40,800 bases of DNA from Vulcanimicrobiota bacterium (GCA_903970555.1 CAJCJD010000066.1:1-40800); one strand, 5' to 3'. Counted from the first letter of the stretch, positions 28,824 through 39,357 are shown. The notes: generated by a model not told the origin, from the letters alone. Numbers and translations: made by a program.

Positions 28824-29021
28824 CTACTCTCCCAGTTCCTGAAAGGCGTGACCGTTGGCATCCAACTCTTTCACGATCGCAGGTGGCAACTCGTTTTCCC
28901 AGACGTGACCCTCGAGCTGCCACTGCTTCGCGTCCACCAGATCGGGAAGCCCTGCTCCCTTGCGCACATAGAACCCGAGCGTGGGTTTCTTAGGATTGAT
29001 GTAGAAATCGAATTCCTGCAT
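28824..29021 (-). CDS. Small protein (65 aa) downstream of encapsulin, unknown function
   Basis: A 65-residue protein beginning MQEFDFYINPKKPTLGFYV and ending HAFQELGE, acidic towards the end, no membrane segment or signal, no Cys. GAGG lies 8 bases before the ATG, and it follows the encapsulin stop codon by 36 bases on the same strand, so it is probably the third gene of the DyP-encapsulin operon. It reads like a real protein: dense with conserved-looking Pro, Gly, Trp and Phe, and open with a good ribosome binding site. I do not recognise its family. It carries no encapsulin-loading peptide at its C-terminus. Confidence 0.7.
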   Translation of the reverse strand: MQEFDFYINPKKPTLGFYVRKGAGLPDLVDAKQWQLEGHVWENELPPAIVKELDANGHAFQELGE

Positions 29022-29057
29022 GTGCGATACCTCACTGGTAAGCAGTCTACTGAACTC

Positions 29058-29864
29058 TCACTTGCTACCAGCGGCGAGCACCACGGCGGCTTCTGCGGTC
29101 AGTTGCAGGAACGTGAACGTCTCCTGCAGGTACAACCGAACGGTGCTTTCGGTATGGCTCAGGTAGCCGATGGAAATATCCTGGCCCAGATGCAGCTCAA
29201 AATCACCGCCCCGCGTGCTGAGCACTACGCCACCTTTGATAGCGGGCGCCCAGATGATCTCGCCATCCACAAGGTTGCGGATGTCCTTGAGCACGGGATA
29301 CCCATCATCGGTAGCACCACTGACAGCCGTGTACGCCTGCTCGCCTAACAGCAGCATGTAAGGGCCATTGACGCCAGCATCGCGCAACTCGCTTACCGCC
29401 TGCGCTACCACGGCCGGATAGCTTTCCACATCCGCTGGGAAGGTCATCGCGGTGTTGCTGGTTGCTTGGCGAATACCCTGTATGCCAGCGGATTCGTATC
29501 CTTCGAAGACAGCCCCATCTTCAGCGAAAGCGAGTTTGCGCGCTGCATCTTTTAATGGCTGCAAATTAGGATCGTTGGCACCACGTTCCACCGAGTCGAT
29601 GTCCTGACGCGAGAGTTCAAACGGCACACGCAGTTGCACCAGCGGTTTGACTTCGTGCTGCGCGGCCTGGATGTCGTCAAGCGGTGGCTGGATCTTCTGC
29701 AGATGGCCGGTACCCACCGCTGAAAACTCGGAGCCTTTCGGCCCCACCACATCGACGACGCGCCGCGCTGCCAGGTGACGCTTCAATGTTCTGGACGCTT
29801 CCTGTTCGATTTGCGCCCATGCCTTTTCCGAAATTGGCGCGAGCTCCCGATGAAGATTATTCAT
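29058..29864 (-). CDS. Encapsulin nanocompartment shell protein (type 1)
   Basis: HK97-fold protein of 268 residues that self-assembles into an icosahedral shell. N-terminus MNNLHRELAPISEKAWAQIE and the following ARRVVDVVGPKGSEF are typical of the linocin M18/encapsulin family 1; later segments PLVQLRVPFELSRQDIDSVERGANDPNL, DGAVFEGY, and the C-terminal LHLGQDISIGYLSH are also characteristic. Length is that of T=1 shells. Start ATG 29864 overlaps the end of the DyP gene by 8 bases, with GGAGAG upstream, so the two are translationally coupled and made together. The neighbouring peroxidase carries the matching cargo-loading tail. Confidence 0.96.
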   Translation of the reverse strand: MNNLHRELAPISEKAWAQIEQEASRTLKRHLAARRVVDVVGPKGSEFSAVGTGHLQKIQPPLDDIQAAQHEVKPLVQLRVPFELSRQDIDSVERGANDPNLQPLKDAARKLAFAEDGAVFEGYESAGIQGIRQATSNTAMTFPADVESYPAVVAQAVSELRDAGVNGPYMLLLGEQAYTAVSGATDDGYPVLKDIRNLVDGEIIWAPAIKGGVVLSTRGGDFELHLGQDISIGYLSHTESTVRLYLQETFTFLQLTAEAAVVLAAGSK

Positions 29865-30918
29865 TTGCCGACTCTCCTTTGAGCGAACCAATACCGAGCG
29901 AACCATCTGGCGCCAGCCGTTGCGATTCGGAAACATCCGCCGCGCTTTGGTCATCCGCGGACGGACTACTGAGCTGCGGAGCTGCGCCTTCTGCCGAAAC
30001 ATTGTCCAGGAAGGTCGCGGTAGGCACGAAAAACAACGTACCGGTGACGGCCTTGCTGAAATCCAGCAGGCGATCGTAATTGCCAGGCGGTAGACCGACA
30101 AACATGTTGACGAGCATCTTCTCGATCCTGTCGGGGGATCGCGCGTAACCGATGAAGTAAGTGCCGAACTCGCCTTTGCCAACGTCGCCGAACGGCATGT
30201 TATCGCGCACGATTTGCAGCTGTTCGCCGTTCTCCTCGATGTTGGTCAGGACATTGTGCGCGTAGGTAGCCTTCGCAGCATCGGCCTGTTCAATATCCGA
30301 GAGCTTCGCCCTGCCGATGATGTTTTCCTGTTGTTCGACAGGCACCGCGTTCCATCCCTTCAGATCATGGAGATACTTCTGGGTGATGACGTAGCTTGAA
30401 CCGGCGAAGTCGGGGTCTTCATCGCCGATGATGGCAGCGTCGATGGCGGCCTCGTCCACAGGATTCTCGGTGCCGTCGACAAAGCCGAGCAGATCGCGCT
30501 CGTCGAAGTACTTGAAGCCATGCACTTCGTCTACCGTAGTAACGGCGTCACCGATGCGGGACATGATATGCGTCGCCAACTCGAAGCATAGGTCCATGTG
30601 CATGGCACGGATGTGAAAGAGTATGTCGCCTGGCGTGGAGACGGCGTGGTGCTGTCCTTTGATCTCGCGAAACGGATGCAGACCGATGGGCCTTGGCTTT
30701 CCGAAAAGCCGGTCCCACGCGTCTGAACCAAAACCCATGATGCACGACAGACGGCCTTCAAGATCGCGGAAACCTACCGCGCGCAAGAGAGATGACAAGT
30801 CGCCACAAAGCGCCCGTATCGTATCCTCATGTTGATCCCCAGGTTTCACCGTCACCACAAGAAAAATAGCGGCGCGCGTAAGCTTGGCAACAACGGGCTG
30901 CGGAATGACTGAAGACAC
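29857..30918 (-). CDS. DyP-type peroxidase, encapsulin cargo
   Basis: Heme peroxidase of 353 residues packed inside the encapsulin shell. The DyP motif GXXDG is present (GFVDGTENP, Asp148), with the likely proximal heme ligand His220 in YAHNVLTN and the distal Arg region YFIGYARSPDR. The C-terminal tail DGSLGIGSLKGESANE (about 338-353) matches the encapsulin-targeting consensus around SLxIGSLKG, after a flexible Ser/Ala/Asp-rich linker. Start is GTG 30918, with AAGGAG 6 bases upstream; an open frame continues 35 codons further but lacks support. It comes first in the DyP-encapsulin-small protein operon. Role: oxidative stress defence or oxidation of an unknown substrate. Confidence 0.95.
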   Translation of the reverse strand: MSSVIPQPVVAKLTRAAIFLVVTVKPGDQHEDTIRALCGDLSSLLRAVGFRDLEGRLSCIMGFGSDAWDRLFGKPRPIGLHPFREIKGQHHAVSTPGDILFHIRAMHMDLCFELATHIMSRIGDAVTTVDEVHGFKYFDERDLLGFVDGTENPVDEAAIDAAIIGDEDPDFAGSSYVITQKYLHDLKGWNAVPVEQQENIIGRAKLSDIEQADAAKATYAHNVLTNIEENGEQLQIVRDNMPFGDVGKGEFGTYFIGYARSPDRIEKMLVNMFVGLPPGNYDRLLDFSKAVTGTLFFVPTATFLDNVSAEGAAPQLSSPSADDQSAADVSESQRLAPDGSLGIGSLKGESANE

Positions 30919-31110
30919 TTTCCACTCCTTACGAATTATTTTCCCAGTATGCCTCGGCTTGATGACGTTCCAAAACAAGCCGGCGATCAATTCACAGCAG
31001 CCAACCGCTTGATCCGATCTCATGCCTCCGCTGCACGTGTATGGTCTTGCTGATAATGCAGGCCGTGATGGCGCGGGTGCGGATGAAGCTATTTCCCGTC
31101 CTAGAGAAAG

Positions 31111-33504
31111 TCATGCTCGTACTAGTGATTCGGATCGCAACCGAGGCGATGATTGCGCTTCATGGCTGCTAAAGGTGCTTGTCGCGGACGTTCTCAGCGT
31201 GACGGGGATAGATTTGTACGATGGTGTGCCGGATCGCTCGTCATGACTATCGAGCCCAACCAAACAATTTCCTTCCGGGTAGTACATCGCTACCGTGCCA
31301 TTTGCGATGGGATATTCGACTGCGGTAAACCCGCGCACCGCTCTGATTACGCCTTCACTATCCAAGCTGGTCGGCCCGGTCACTTCGACGTCGATACGAT
31401 CACCATGGCGCAGCCCGTACGAGGCGAGATCATCGGCACTGATGAACACTACATCGCGCCGGCCTGTTATGCCCCGATATCGATCATTGAGACTATAGAT
31501 CGTGGTGTTGTATTGATCATGGGACCGGATGGTCGTCAACGTCAGGTGCTTGCTTGCCACTGAAGGGTCTTCATCGACGCCTTTCGCGACGAGGAAGTGG
31601 GCTTTGCCGTCAAAGGTCGCCCACTTGCGCTCCGAAGCGGCGATGTAGAGACGGAATCCGCCTGGCTGACGGATTTGCTCGTTGTAACGGGCGAAGGCCG
31701 GATAGACGACTTCGATCTTGTCGCGGATACGATCGTAATCGGCGACAAGACCATCCCAGTCAACCGCCGTCTTGGGAAGCGTCGCTTTGGCGATGGCTGC
31801 AACGATCCATGGTTCGGATCGCAGGTGCTCGGATGCAGGTTCAAGATTCCCTTGCGACGCATGAACCATCGACATGGAATCTTCGACCGTTACCGACTGC
31901 ACGCCACCGGCTTGCGTATCCAGCTCCGTACGCCCCAGGCACGGGAGAATGAACGATTGCTTGGCCGTGATCAGATGCGAGCGGTTGAGCTTGGTCGCCA
32001 CGTGCACGGCCAGATCGAGCTTGCGCATCGCTGCGAACGTGGCTTGTGGATCGGACATCGCGACAGCGAGATTGCCGCCGAGGCATATCAAAGCCTTGGA
32101 ATGACCGTCGCGAATGGCCCTGACCGCGGCCACTGCATCATGCCCATGGTTTTTCGGTGCCGTGAAACCGAAAGCGCGCTCGATTCCCTTGATCAGGTTG
32201 TCGTCCGGCTTTTCGGTGATACCGACCGTACGATTGCCCTGTACGTTGGAGTGCCCGCGTAATGGGCAGATCCCCGCCCCAGCCTTGCCCATGTTACCGC
32301 GCAGGAGCAACAGGTTGGCAATTTGCTGTACGTTTTCCGTGCCGTGAGAGTGCTGGGTAATGCCCATGCCATAGCAAACGATCACGCGTTTTGCGTTGGC
32401 ATAAACTTCGGACATCGACGCTATGTCATTGCGACTCAGGCCCGATTTGTATTCGATGCTTTGCCATGTCGTGGCATGGATGTCGGCCACAAGGTCATCG
32501 ATGCCTACGGTGTGCTCGGCAATGAACCCGCGATCGAGCAGACCATCGCCCCCGCCTTCCAGCACCCTGGCATCTTCCTCAAGCAACCACTTCATCATGC
32601 CTTTCAGCAGCGCCGTATCGCCGCCGCACTTAACCTTGTAGTAGGTGGAGGCCAGCGGCGTGGACTTACCCGTGACCATCTCGACGTGATCCTGCGGCGA
32701 TGTGAACCGCTCCAGACCACGCTCGGGCAACGGATTGATGGCAACGATGGGAACGCCACGCTTGGATACCTCGCGCAGCGTTGCCAACATGCGTGGATGG
32801 TTCGTGCCTGGGTTGTGCCCAATGCAGAACAGCGCATCGCAGTGTTCGAAATCTTCCAGCGTTACGGTGCCCTTTCCCACTCCGATGGAATAAGGCAAGC
32901 CGACGCTCGTGGCCTCATGGCACATGTTCGAGCAGTCAGGAAAATTGTTGGAACCAAATTCCCGCACAAAGATCTGGTAGAGAAATGCCGCCTCGTTGGA
33001 CGCACGACCCGACGTGTAAAACTCCGCCATGTCCGGATGCGGCAATGCGCGGAGAGCCGCACCGATGCGGTGCATCACGTCTTCCCAACTGATCGCCGCG
33101 TATTTGTCTGTGTGAGCGTCGTAAGCCATCGGATGCGTGAGACGCCCCAGGCCTTCCAGGGCGTAATCGCTCAGGCCCCATAACGATGAAACGGTATTGG
33201 CGGCAAAGAATTCCGGGCGCGCTCTTTTGGCAGTGGCTTCCCATGAAACCGCCTTGGCACCGTTTTCGCAAAACTCGAACGAACTGGTGTCTTTGGGATC
33301 GGGCCATGCACAGCCCGGACAATCGAAGCCTTGGGGCTGGTTGACTCGCCGAAGCGCGGCCGTCTCACGCGCTAATGCCATCTGTCCGCTCAGCGCTTTG
33401 GCAACCGCGCCCAGCGCTCCCCAGCCACCGGCTGGACCCTCGTAGGTATCGACACCTGGGACTTTGGCTTTATCACTCACGATTGCATCATTCAACAAGG
33501 CCAC
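31111..33504 (-). CDS. FdhF/YdeP-family molybdopterin oxidoreductase
   Basis: Large molybdenum or tungsten enzyme of 797 residues in the formate dehydrogenase alpha-like/YdeP family. Cys62, Cys65 and Cys79 (GFDCPGCAWPDP and FEFCENG) match the modified iron-sulfur motif of this group. The active-site segment NMCHEATSVGL has Cys195 where classical formate dehydrogenase H has selenocysteine. Further cofactor blocks are GHNPGTNHPR, VIVCYGMGITQHSHGTENVQQIANLLLLRG (quoted in parts: GMGITQHSHGT) and NRSHLITAKQSFILP. In E. coli YdeP relates to acid resistance; substrate unproven. Start GTG 33504 is provisional: AGGGG is about 16 bases away. No fdhD is in the window. It lies 192 bases upstream of the DyP gene, same strand. 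Confidence 0.85.
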   Translation of the reverse strand: MALLNDAIVSDKAKVPGVDTYEGPAGGWGALGAVAKALSGQMALARETAALRRVNQPQGFDCPGCAWPDPKDTSSFEFCENGAKAVSWEATAKRARPEFFAANTVSSLWGLSDYALEGLGRLTHPMAYDAHTDKYAAISWEDVMHRIGAALRALPHPDMAEFYTSGRASNEAAFLYQIFVREFGSNNFPDCSNMCHEATSVGLPYSIGVGKGTVTLEDFEHCDALFCIGHNPGTNHPRMLATLREVSKRGVPIVAINPLPERGLERFTSPQDHVEMVTGKSTPLASTYYKVKCGGDTALLKGMMKWLLEEDARVLEGGGDGLLDRGFIAEHTVGIDDLVADIHATTWQSIEYKSGLSRNDIASMSEVYANAKRVIVCYGMGITQHSHGTENVQQIANLLLLRGNMGKAGAGICPLRGHSNVQGNRTVGITEKPDDNLIKGIERAFGFTAPKNHGHDAVAAVRAIRDGHSKALICLGGNLAVAMSDPQATFAAMRKLDLAVHVATKLNRSHLITAKQSFILPCLGRTELDTQAGGVQSVTVEDSMSMVHASQGNLEPASEHLRSEPWIVAAIAKATLPKTAVDWDGLVADYDRIRDKIEVVYPAFARYNEQIRQPGGFRLYIAASERKWATFDGKAHFLVAKGVDEDPSVASKHLTLTTIRSHDQYNTTIYSLNDRYRGITGRRDVVFISADDLASYGLRHGDRIDVEVTGPTSLDSEGVIRAVRGFTAVEYPIANGTVAMYYPEGNCLVGLDSHDERSGTPSYKSIPVTLRTSATSTFSSHEAQSSPRLRSESLVRA

Positions 33505-34024
33505 GAATGTAAAAAGTCTACCCCTTTAAGCGATGTGAATCTCGAATTTTCAGCCTAAGATTGTGCAGCTCCCGCTGTCTGCCAGGAACCCTGCGTAGAT
33601 TTCTGTGTCTCTCATCCACATAGAGATGCCTTTCAGGGTTTTTCTGGCGCATGCGGCGTAAAATTGGGCTTCGGCTTGGAATAGCCGGGTCTTGCAGTGT
33701 TTCGTGGCGACATGGGTGGTCGCAATGCCACGAAAGAAAACAGGGTTTCCAATTATCCGGGGCATGGCAGCGCTGCAAGAGTCAACACGGCGTTGAGTGG
33801 CGCGTTTGTCTTTCCGGTGATTTTCGCTACGGCGTTATGGGAATCACGTCGCTTTTTACAGGTCGGCTTTGGCGTGACCGGCTACTTTTATGGATCCACT
33901 ACCTGATGACGTCCCGATTGCTATCACCCAATATGATTAACCCGTTCTGCCAGCATGGGCTGACCTCAAACCAAAGTGGTCGCGAAGTTTGTCAGGCTAA
34001 TGTAAGCAACGCGGAGGCCAACGC
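33505..34024. other. Intergenic region before the glycosyltransferase
   Basis: The 520 bases between the divergent molybdoenzyme and glycosyltransferase genes hold only doubtful frames. One minus-strand frame (33550-33765, 71 codons) begins MPRIIGNPVFFRGI and has three Cys, but no clear ribosome binding site; I do not call it. Composition is AT-richer than the flanking genes. Confidence 0.4.
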
Positions 34025-35962
34025 ATGAACGCATCGTTGGGTGCTCCCGCTCGCTGGCAAGCCGTCGTCTTCGGACTGATTGCACTGATTGCTTGCATGG
34101 CCACGTTCATCGGCCTCTCCAAGAGTGGTCTGTGGATCGATGAACTGTTTACCGTTTATCTGATCAAGCACGATGGTGGTATCGCCGAAGTCATTCGACG
34201 CCAACTTACTGACACCCATCCGCCGCTCTATCCCATCTTTCTGCATTGCTGGGCGCAACTGGCCGGGTTTTCGGAATGGGCGCTGCGCTTGCCGAGCGCG
34301 GTCTTTGCGGTGCTGTCTGTCGTTATCTTTGCAGTCGGAACCCGGCGCGTACTGAGCACGACGGCGATCGCATTCGCCTGCGCCGTCGGTACGATGTCGG
34401 ATTTCTGGTTCTACCAATCGCAGAATGCACGCAGCTATGAACTTTGCATGGTCTTCGCTGCTTCGATGTTGTCTGCCGCGATTGCTTTTCGTAGACGCGT
34501 TCGCAGTCGCCCCAACTTCCCTCTCGCTCATTGGATCGGCCTCAGCCTTTTAGGCCTAGCCGCCAGTCTGACGCATGCGTATTTGCTGTTGGCGCTGGGC
34601 ATGATCCTATTCGTTCTGATCCTTACCGTGCCTTCTTGGCGAGTCCGCGGCGCGCTGGTAGCGACAGGTTTGGTCGTGCTGGTGATCAATGCCGCGTACT
34701 ACCGGATGATGATTCACTCATCCGCGCAAGACATGCAAAACATGTGGTTTAGCAACAACACGGGATTCTTCTACCAGCAAACTCATCAGGCATTGAGTTT
34801 TCTGGTATCGGGCCAAGTTGCCGTGGTCGTTTCCCTACTGCTTCTTTTCGGCGTGAGAAAATGGGTTGTTGGCGAACCTTTTTTCGTTTTTGATGATCTC
34901 GATACGCGCTGGACGACGTTTCTGTCGGCCTTTGTGCTGATTGGTGTGATCGTTTGCGGCATTGGCGTATCTCTCGCCGTAGCACCCTCCTATTCAGATC
35001 GCAATCTGATGACGTGCGCCCCGTTTGCATGGTTGCTCATTGGGCGCCTCTACGACGCTGCCGGGCCGCGGGGATATACGCGCAACAGCGCTATCGTGGC
35101 GGCCCTGGTCATGTTGATGGTCGGGTCCTATTTAAAACTGCTACCGGGGCGCGAGCTGCAACGCAACGAAAACTGGCGCGCCTCATCGCAATACGTCCAG
35201 CAGCTACCCGGCTGCACGAACCAAGTGTTGCCAGTGATGTTGCCTTATCGCTTTGGCCACGCCACAGACCATTTCCGCAAACTCGCCCAACAAAATTTCT
35301 TCAGCTACTACATGCCGCAAGGAACGCAAACGGCGGCTTACATGCCGGCAGAGCTCGCGGCCCGGCATCCTGTCGCCGGTCTACCCGAGTTGCTCGCTTC
35401 GCGTGCTGCCAACGTCGATACCGGCGGCTGCACACTGCTTGCGTGGGCTGTGCATGATCTGGATGAAAGCCGTGCGTTGAAGATTGCTCTGGACTTGGCA
35501 CGTCAGCCAGGCGTGGCGCCCCATCGTGTGCTGATGCAAGAATTCAACACATATGAACGTCAACGCCTGAAGTGGAAACTGACCTGGCAAACAAACGCTG
35601 AAGGCTACGTTTACCTGGCGATTCCCAGAGCGCAACCCGGTGCATCGCTGAAATCGCCGCCGCCTATCCCTAATATTCGACTCACTGGCAAAGATGCCAA
35701 TGTACTCGGCGATAGCGTCATCGTTGATTACTTGACGTCGTATCAAGGCAATGCGGGTGAGCCCTATACGGTTGACGTTTATTCCATCGAGCGCTGGGAT
35801 GGAAAAACGGTTCATGAGGACTTTCTGGCCGTTCACCGACTGACTTGCGATCAGCCGACGACAAAGGCCAACTGGGATATCTGGCCGGACCCAGCCTATC
35901 CTGGCTGCAGTCCGTTGCCGCTGCCGACCGCGCCCGGAAGGACGCTTGCCGGCGGCCTCTGA
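34025..35962 (+). CDS. GT-C (GT39/ArnT-like) membrane glycosyltransferase
   Basis: Inner-membrane protein of 645 residues with about ten hydrophobic segments in the first ~390 residues and a periplasmic C-terminal domain. The first extracytoplasmic loop has the PMT_2/ArnT-type acidic motif (GLWIDELFTVY, Asp-Glu) and the DTHPPLYPIFLHCW block that follows it. Such enzymes move a sugar from a polyprenyl-phosphate donor to lipid, glycan or protein; donor and acceptor are unknown. GGAGG 7 bases upstream supports the ATG. No polysaccharide genes adjoin it, so it appears to stand alone. Confidence 0.82.
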   Translation: MNASLGAPARWQAVVFGLIALIACMATFIGLSKSGLWIDELFTVYLIKHDGGIAEVIRRQLTDTHPPLYPIFLHCWAQLAGFSEWALRLPSAVFAVLSVVIFAVGTRRVLSTTAIAFACAVGTMSDFWFYQSQNARSYELCMVFAASMLSAAIAFRRRVRSRPNFPLAHWIGLSLLGLAASLTHAYLLLALGMILFVLILTVPSWRVRGALVATGLVVLVINAAYYRMMIHSSAQDMQNMWFSNNTGFFYQQTHQALSFLVSGQVAVVVSLLLLFGVRKWVVGEPFFVFDDLDTRWTTFLSAFVLIGVIVCGIGVSLAVAPSYSDRNLMTCAPFAWLLIGRLYDAAGPRGYTRNSAIVAALVMLMVGSYLKLLPGRELQRNENWRASSQYVQQLPGCTNQVLPVMLPYRFGHATDHFRKLAQQNFFSYYMPQGTQTAAYMPAELAARHPVAGLPELLASRAANVDTGGCTLLAWAVHDLDESRALKIALDLARQPGVAPHRVLMQEFNTYERQRLKWKLTWQTNAEGYVYLAIPRAQPGASLKSPPPIPNIRLTGKDANVLGDSVIVDYLTSYQGNAGEPYTVDVYSIERWDGKTVHEDFLAVHRLTCDQPTTKANWDIWPDPAYPGCSPLPLPTAPGRTLAGGL

Positions 35963-36009
35963 TCCATCCGTAATGTGACACCGCAGTGCGCCCAGGCTAC
36001 TCTGGGCAA

Positions 36010-36837
36010 ATGAGCAGAGCTATCCAAGCCTCTGACCTGAAAATGGGGCCTGCGCTGAAAGTGTTGGCCCTGAACGAATGTCGGTCTCTGGAACGTTCTT
36101 TGGCTGCAGGAAAGGCACGCCATGAACGCATTCACGAAGTGCGAAAATCGAGCAGGCGTTTGCGAAGCCTGCTCGCCCTTTTTACCGAACTGCCCAATCG
36201 ACGTGCCGTCACACTCGACAAAGCATTGAGGCAGTTGGTGCACAGTTTTTCCGCATTGCGCGATGCGCATGTAGCAGTGCGTACGGCACGGCTGATGGCG
36301 ACAAGCCAAGAAGCTCTTACACCTGCGCTAGTGGGTGCGCTCAAGCGACATAGTGCGACCTTGTTAGGTGAGGCACTCGAAAGCGATCCGGGTTGGCGTC
36401 GCCGACGCGTCAAGGTGCAAGGCATCGTTGAGGCAGTGGAAAAACTGCCTTGGCAACTTGTCAGTCCCTCCATAGCGAAAGGCGTCGTAAAACAAAGCAC
36501 AAAACGCATGAAAAAGGCACGACGAGTCGCACTTGAGCAGCGCGCAGTGACAGATCTGCATCGCTGGCGTCGCCGCGCACGGCATCTCAGGTATCAGCTC
36601 GAATTTCTGCGTAAAGCTCGCCGCATGGCGAACATGAAGAAAAAACGTACGCAGCACTATGCCGACCAGATAAAACGCTTGGCATCAATGACTGATCGTC
36701 TGGGTTGGCGTCAGGACTTCCAGGTATTCCTGGACGCGCTTGGCCACCTGCCCTCTTCCGCCGACGCCAGTGACCTGCGTGAAGCGCTGCAGAAGAAATC
36801 TGCCCGGCTGTCGAAAATGTCACCCTCGCAGCCATAG
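36010..36837 (+). CDS. CHAD-domain protein
   Basis: Basic, all-helical protein of 275 residues. The CHAD start motif is clear: RHERIHEVRKSSRRLRSLLALF, with conserved His and multiple Arg, and again in LHRWRRRARHLRYQLEF (second repeat). The domain binds polyphosphate and can associate with polyphosphate granules. No CYTH domain is fused. I start at MSRAIQ; eight upstream codons with a GTG start are possible. 47 bases separate it from the glycosyltransferase. It converges with the oxidoreductase gene. Confidence 0.85.
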   Translation: MSRAIQASDLKMGPALKVLALNECRSLERSLAAGKARHERIHEVRKSSRRLRSLLALFTELPNRRAVTLDKALRQLVHSFSALRDAHVAVRTARLMATSQEALTPALVGALKRHSATLLGEALESDPGWRRRRVKVQGIVEAVEKLPWQLVSPSIAKGVVKQSTKRMKKARRVALEQRAVTDLHRWRRRARHLRYQLEFLRKARRMANMKKKRTQHYADQIKRLASMTDRLGWRQDFQVFLDALGHLPSSADASDLREALQKKSARLSKMSPSQP

Positions 36838-36890
36838 ATCGATTTTGCGTAGCACAGTTACAGCCGATCAGAAGCGACTCTAGATCACGA

Positions 36891-37562
36891 TTAAGCGGTC
36901 ATCGCCAATGAGCGAATGTCCGAGGCTTCCAACACTGCCTTCGTCGCACCATGCCTGGCAACGGCAAGCATGGCCTGTCCCATGATTTGCGTGGAAAGCA
37001 TGACGTTCGGGAAAAACATTCGCAACGGCGTCAGCAATGGCTTGGTCAAGCTATATAAAAGCCGATAGGAACCCGTCTTGGAACGTATACCGTGCAAGGG
37101 CTGAATCGCCCCGGGGCGAAATAGATAAACCGCCTTGAATGGGAGTCGCTGCAAAGCATTTTCGGTGCGCCCTTTTACGCGTGCCCACATGCTGCTTCCG
37201 TGCTCGGTACTATCGGTGCCGGCCCCGGATACGTAGACGAAGGTCATACCGGGATTAAGAGAAGCCAAGGTCTGCGCAATGGCCAAGGTGAGATCGTAAG
37301 TCAGGTGTGTATAAGACGCCTCGCTCATGCCCGCGGATGAAACCCCTAGGCAAAAGAAGCAAGCATCGAAGCCTTTCAAGCTGTCGCTGATCGCGCCGAC
37401 ATCGAAAAGATCGCTCTGCAGGACATCTTTCAGCTTGGGATGGGGCGGCCCGGCGGGCGTTCGGCCCACGCTTTGCACCAGCGCGACGTCGGGGGCCAGC
37501 AGGCACTCCCGCAGCACACCTTGTCCAACCATTCCAGTGGCGCCATATAGGAGCACGTTCAT
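36891..37562 (-). CDS. NAD(P)-binding Rossmann protein (HTATIP2/epimerase-like)
   Basis: Protein of 223 residues with an atypical short-chain fold. N-terminal cofactor loop NVLLYGATGMVGQGVLRECL, then FFCLGVSSAG, FVYVSGAGTDS and YLFRPGAIQP. This is the group annotated as NAD-dependent epimerase or TIP30-like oxidoreductase; catalytic function unknown. Start chosen at MNVLLYG, as 22 upstream codons have unusual composition. It is divergent from the Sir2 gene. Confidence 0.82.
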   Translation of the reverse strand: MNVLLYGATGMVGQGVLRECLLAPDVALVQSVGRTPAGPPHPKLKDVLQSDLFDVGAISDSLKGFDACFFCLGVSSAGMSEASYTHLTYDLTLAIAQTLASLNPGMTFVYVSGAGTDSTEHGSSMWARVKGRTENALQRLPFKAVYLFRPGAIQPLHGIRSKTGSYRLLYSLTKPLLTPLRMFFPNVMLSTQIMGQAMLAVARHGATKAVLEASDIRSLAMTA

Positions 37563-37684
37563 CGGGTTTCTCGATGGCAAATCGCGGGAGCCGCACGATG
37601 TTTTAATGCCTGTGCCGCCGCATTTCAACGCAATCTGTCAAACCGCACCATTACCGAATGGGTACGAGACGGTATCTTTGAACC

Positions 37685-39013
<1,329 letters not shown>

Positions 39014-39082
39014 TTAGATGACATTCTTACAGTGGACGACGTCACCAATAAGCATCAGTGACGCACTAAGCCTTTGATTTTG

Positions 39083-39100
39083 TTATTCCCACTCGATGGT
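39083..39100 (-). other. Probable attachment site: guaA 3' end sequence
   Basis: Minus-strand ACCATCGAGTGGGAATAA encodes Thr-Ile-Glu-Trp-Glu-stop, the conserved last residues of GMP synthase (GuaA). Just upstream, the reading frame does not look like GuaA, so the match is short and ends abruptly, as expected of a direct repeat left by an element integrated at the guaA 3' end. tadA, a usual guaA neighbour in this group, lies 79 bases away. The second copy should be in the intact guaA beyond the right edge. Confidence 0.6.
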
Positions 39101-39306
39101 CAATAGGTTTCGGTTCGCATTGTAATTATTGAGATTTCCGCTCAGCCCGCCAAGTCCATACCAACTGCGATACCACCAGGGTAAAGGCGCTGGATTCGCG
39201 GATTCTTTACAGCGACCCTCCGACCATAAGCGAGTTCAACATCATAAACGAGCGTCGGGAGAAAGCAGGCTGAAAGAGGTCGAAGCTACATCCCTTAAAC
39301 CTGTCA

Positions 39307-39345
39307 CCGCCCATTCCAAAAAAAGCACAATGCCGGCATGGGCGG
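39307..39345 (-). terminator. Possible terminator hairpin after the CD-NTase gene
   Basis: On the minus strand CCGCCCAT (39345-39338) can pair with ATGGGCGG (39314-39307), with a loop that contains a T run. It begins 13 bases after the CD-NTase stop. The T run is inside the loop, so canonical termination is doubtful; the palindrome ATGCCGGCAT just before the T run could serve instead. Confidence 0.3.
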
Positions 39346-39357
39346 CGGACTGGAAGC

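Noticed and set aside
31022-33445. Long plus-strand open frames opposite the molybdoenzyme gene
   Set aside because: They are antisense shadows of a clearly coding gene with strong family motifs, caused by high GC content.
33550-33765. 71-codon minus-strand frame before the molybdoenzyme gene
   Set aside because: Looks partly protein-like but has no ribosome binding site and no family I recognise; left as intergenic.
33697-33906. 69-codon plus-strand frame with a hydrophobic tail
   Set aside because: Overlaps the previous frame on the other strand and has no start signal; probably chance.
39083-39235. 50-codon frame ending in TIEWE as a real protein
   Set aside because: Begins directly after a stop codon with no start; its end is better explained as an attachment site.
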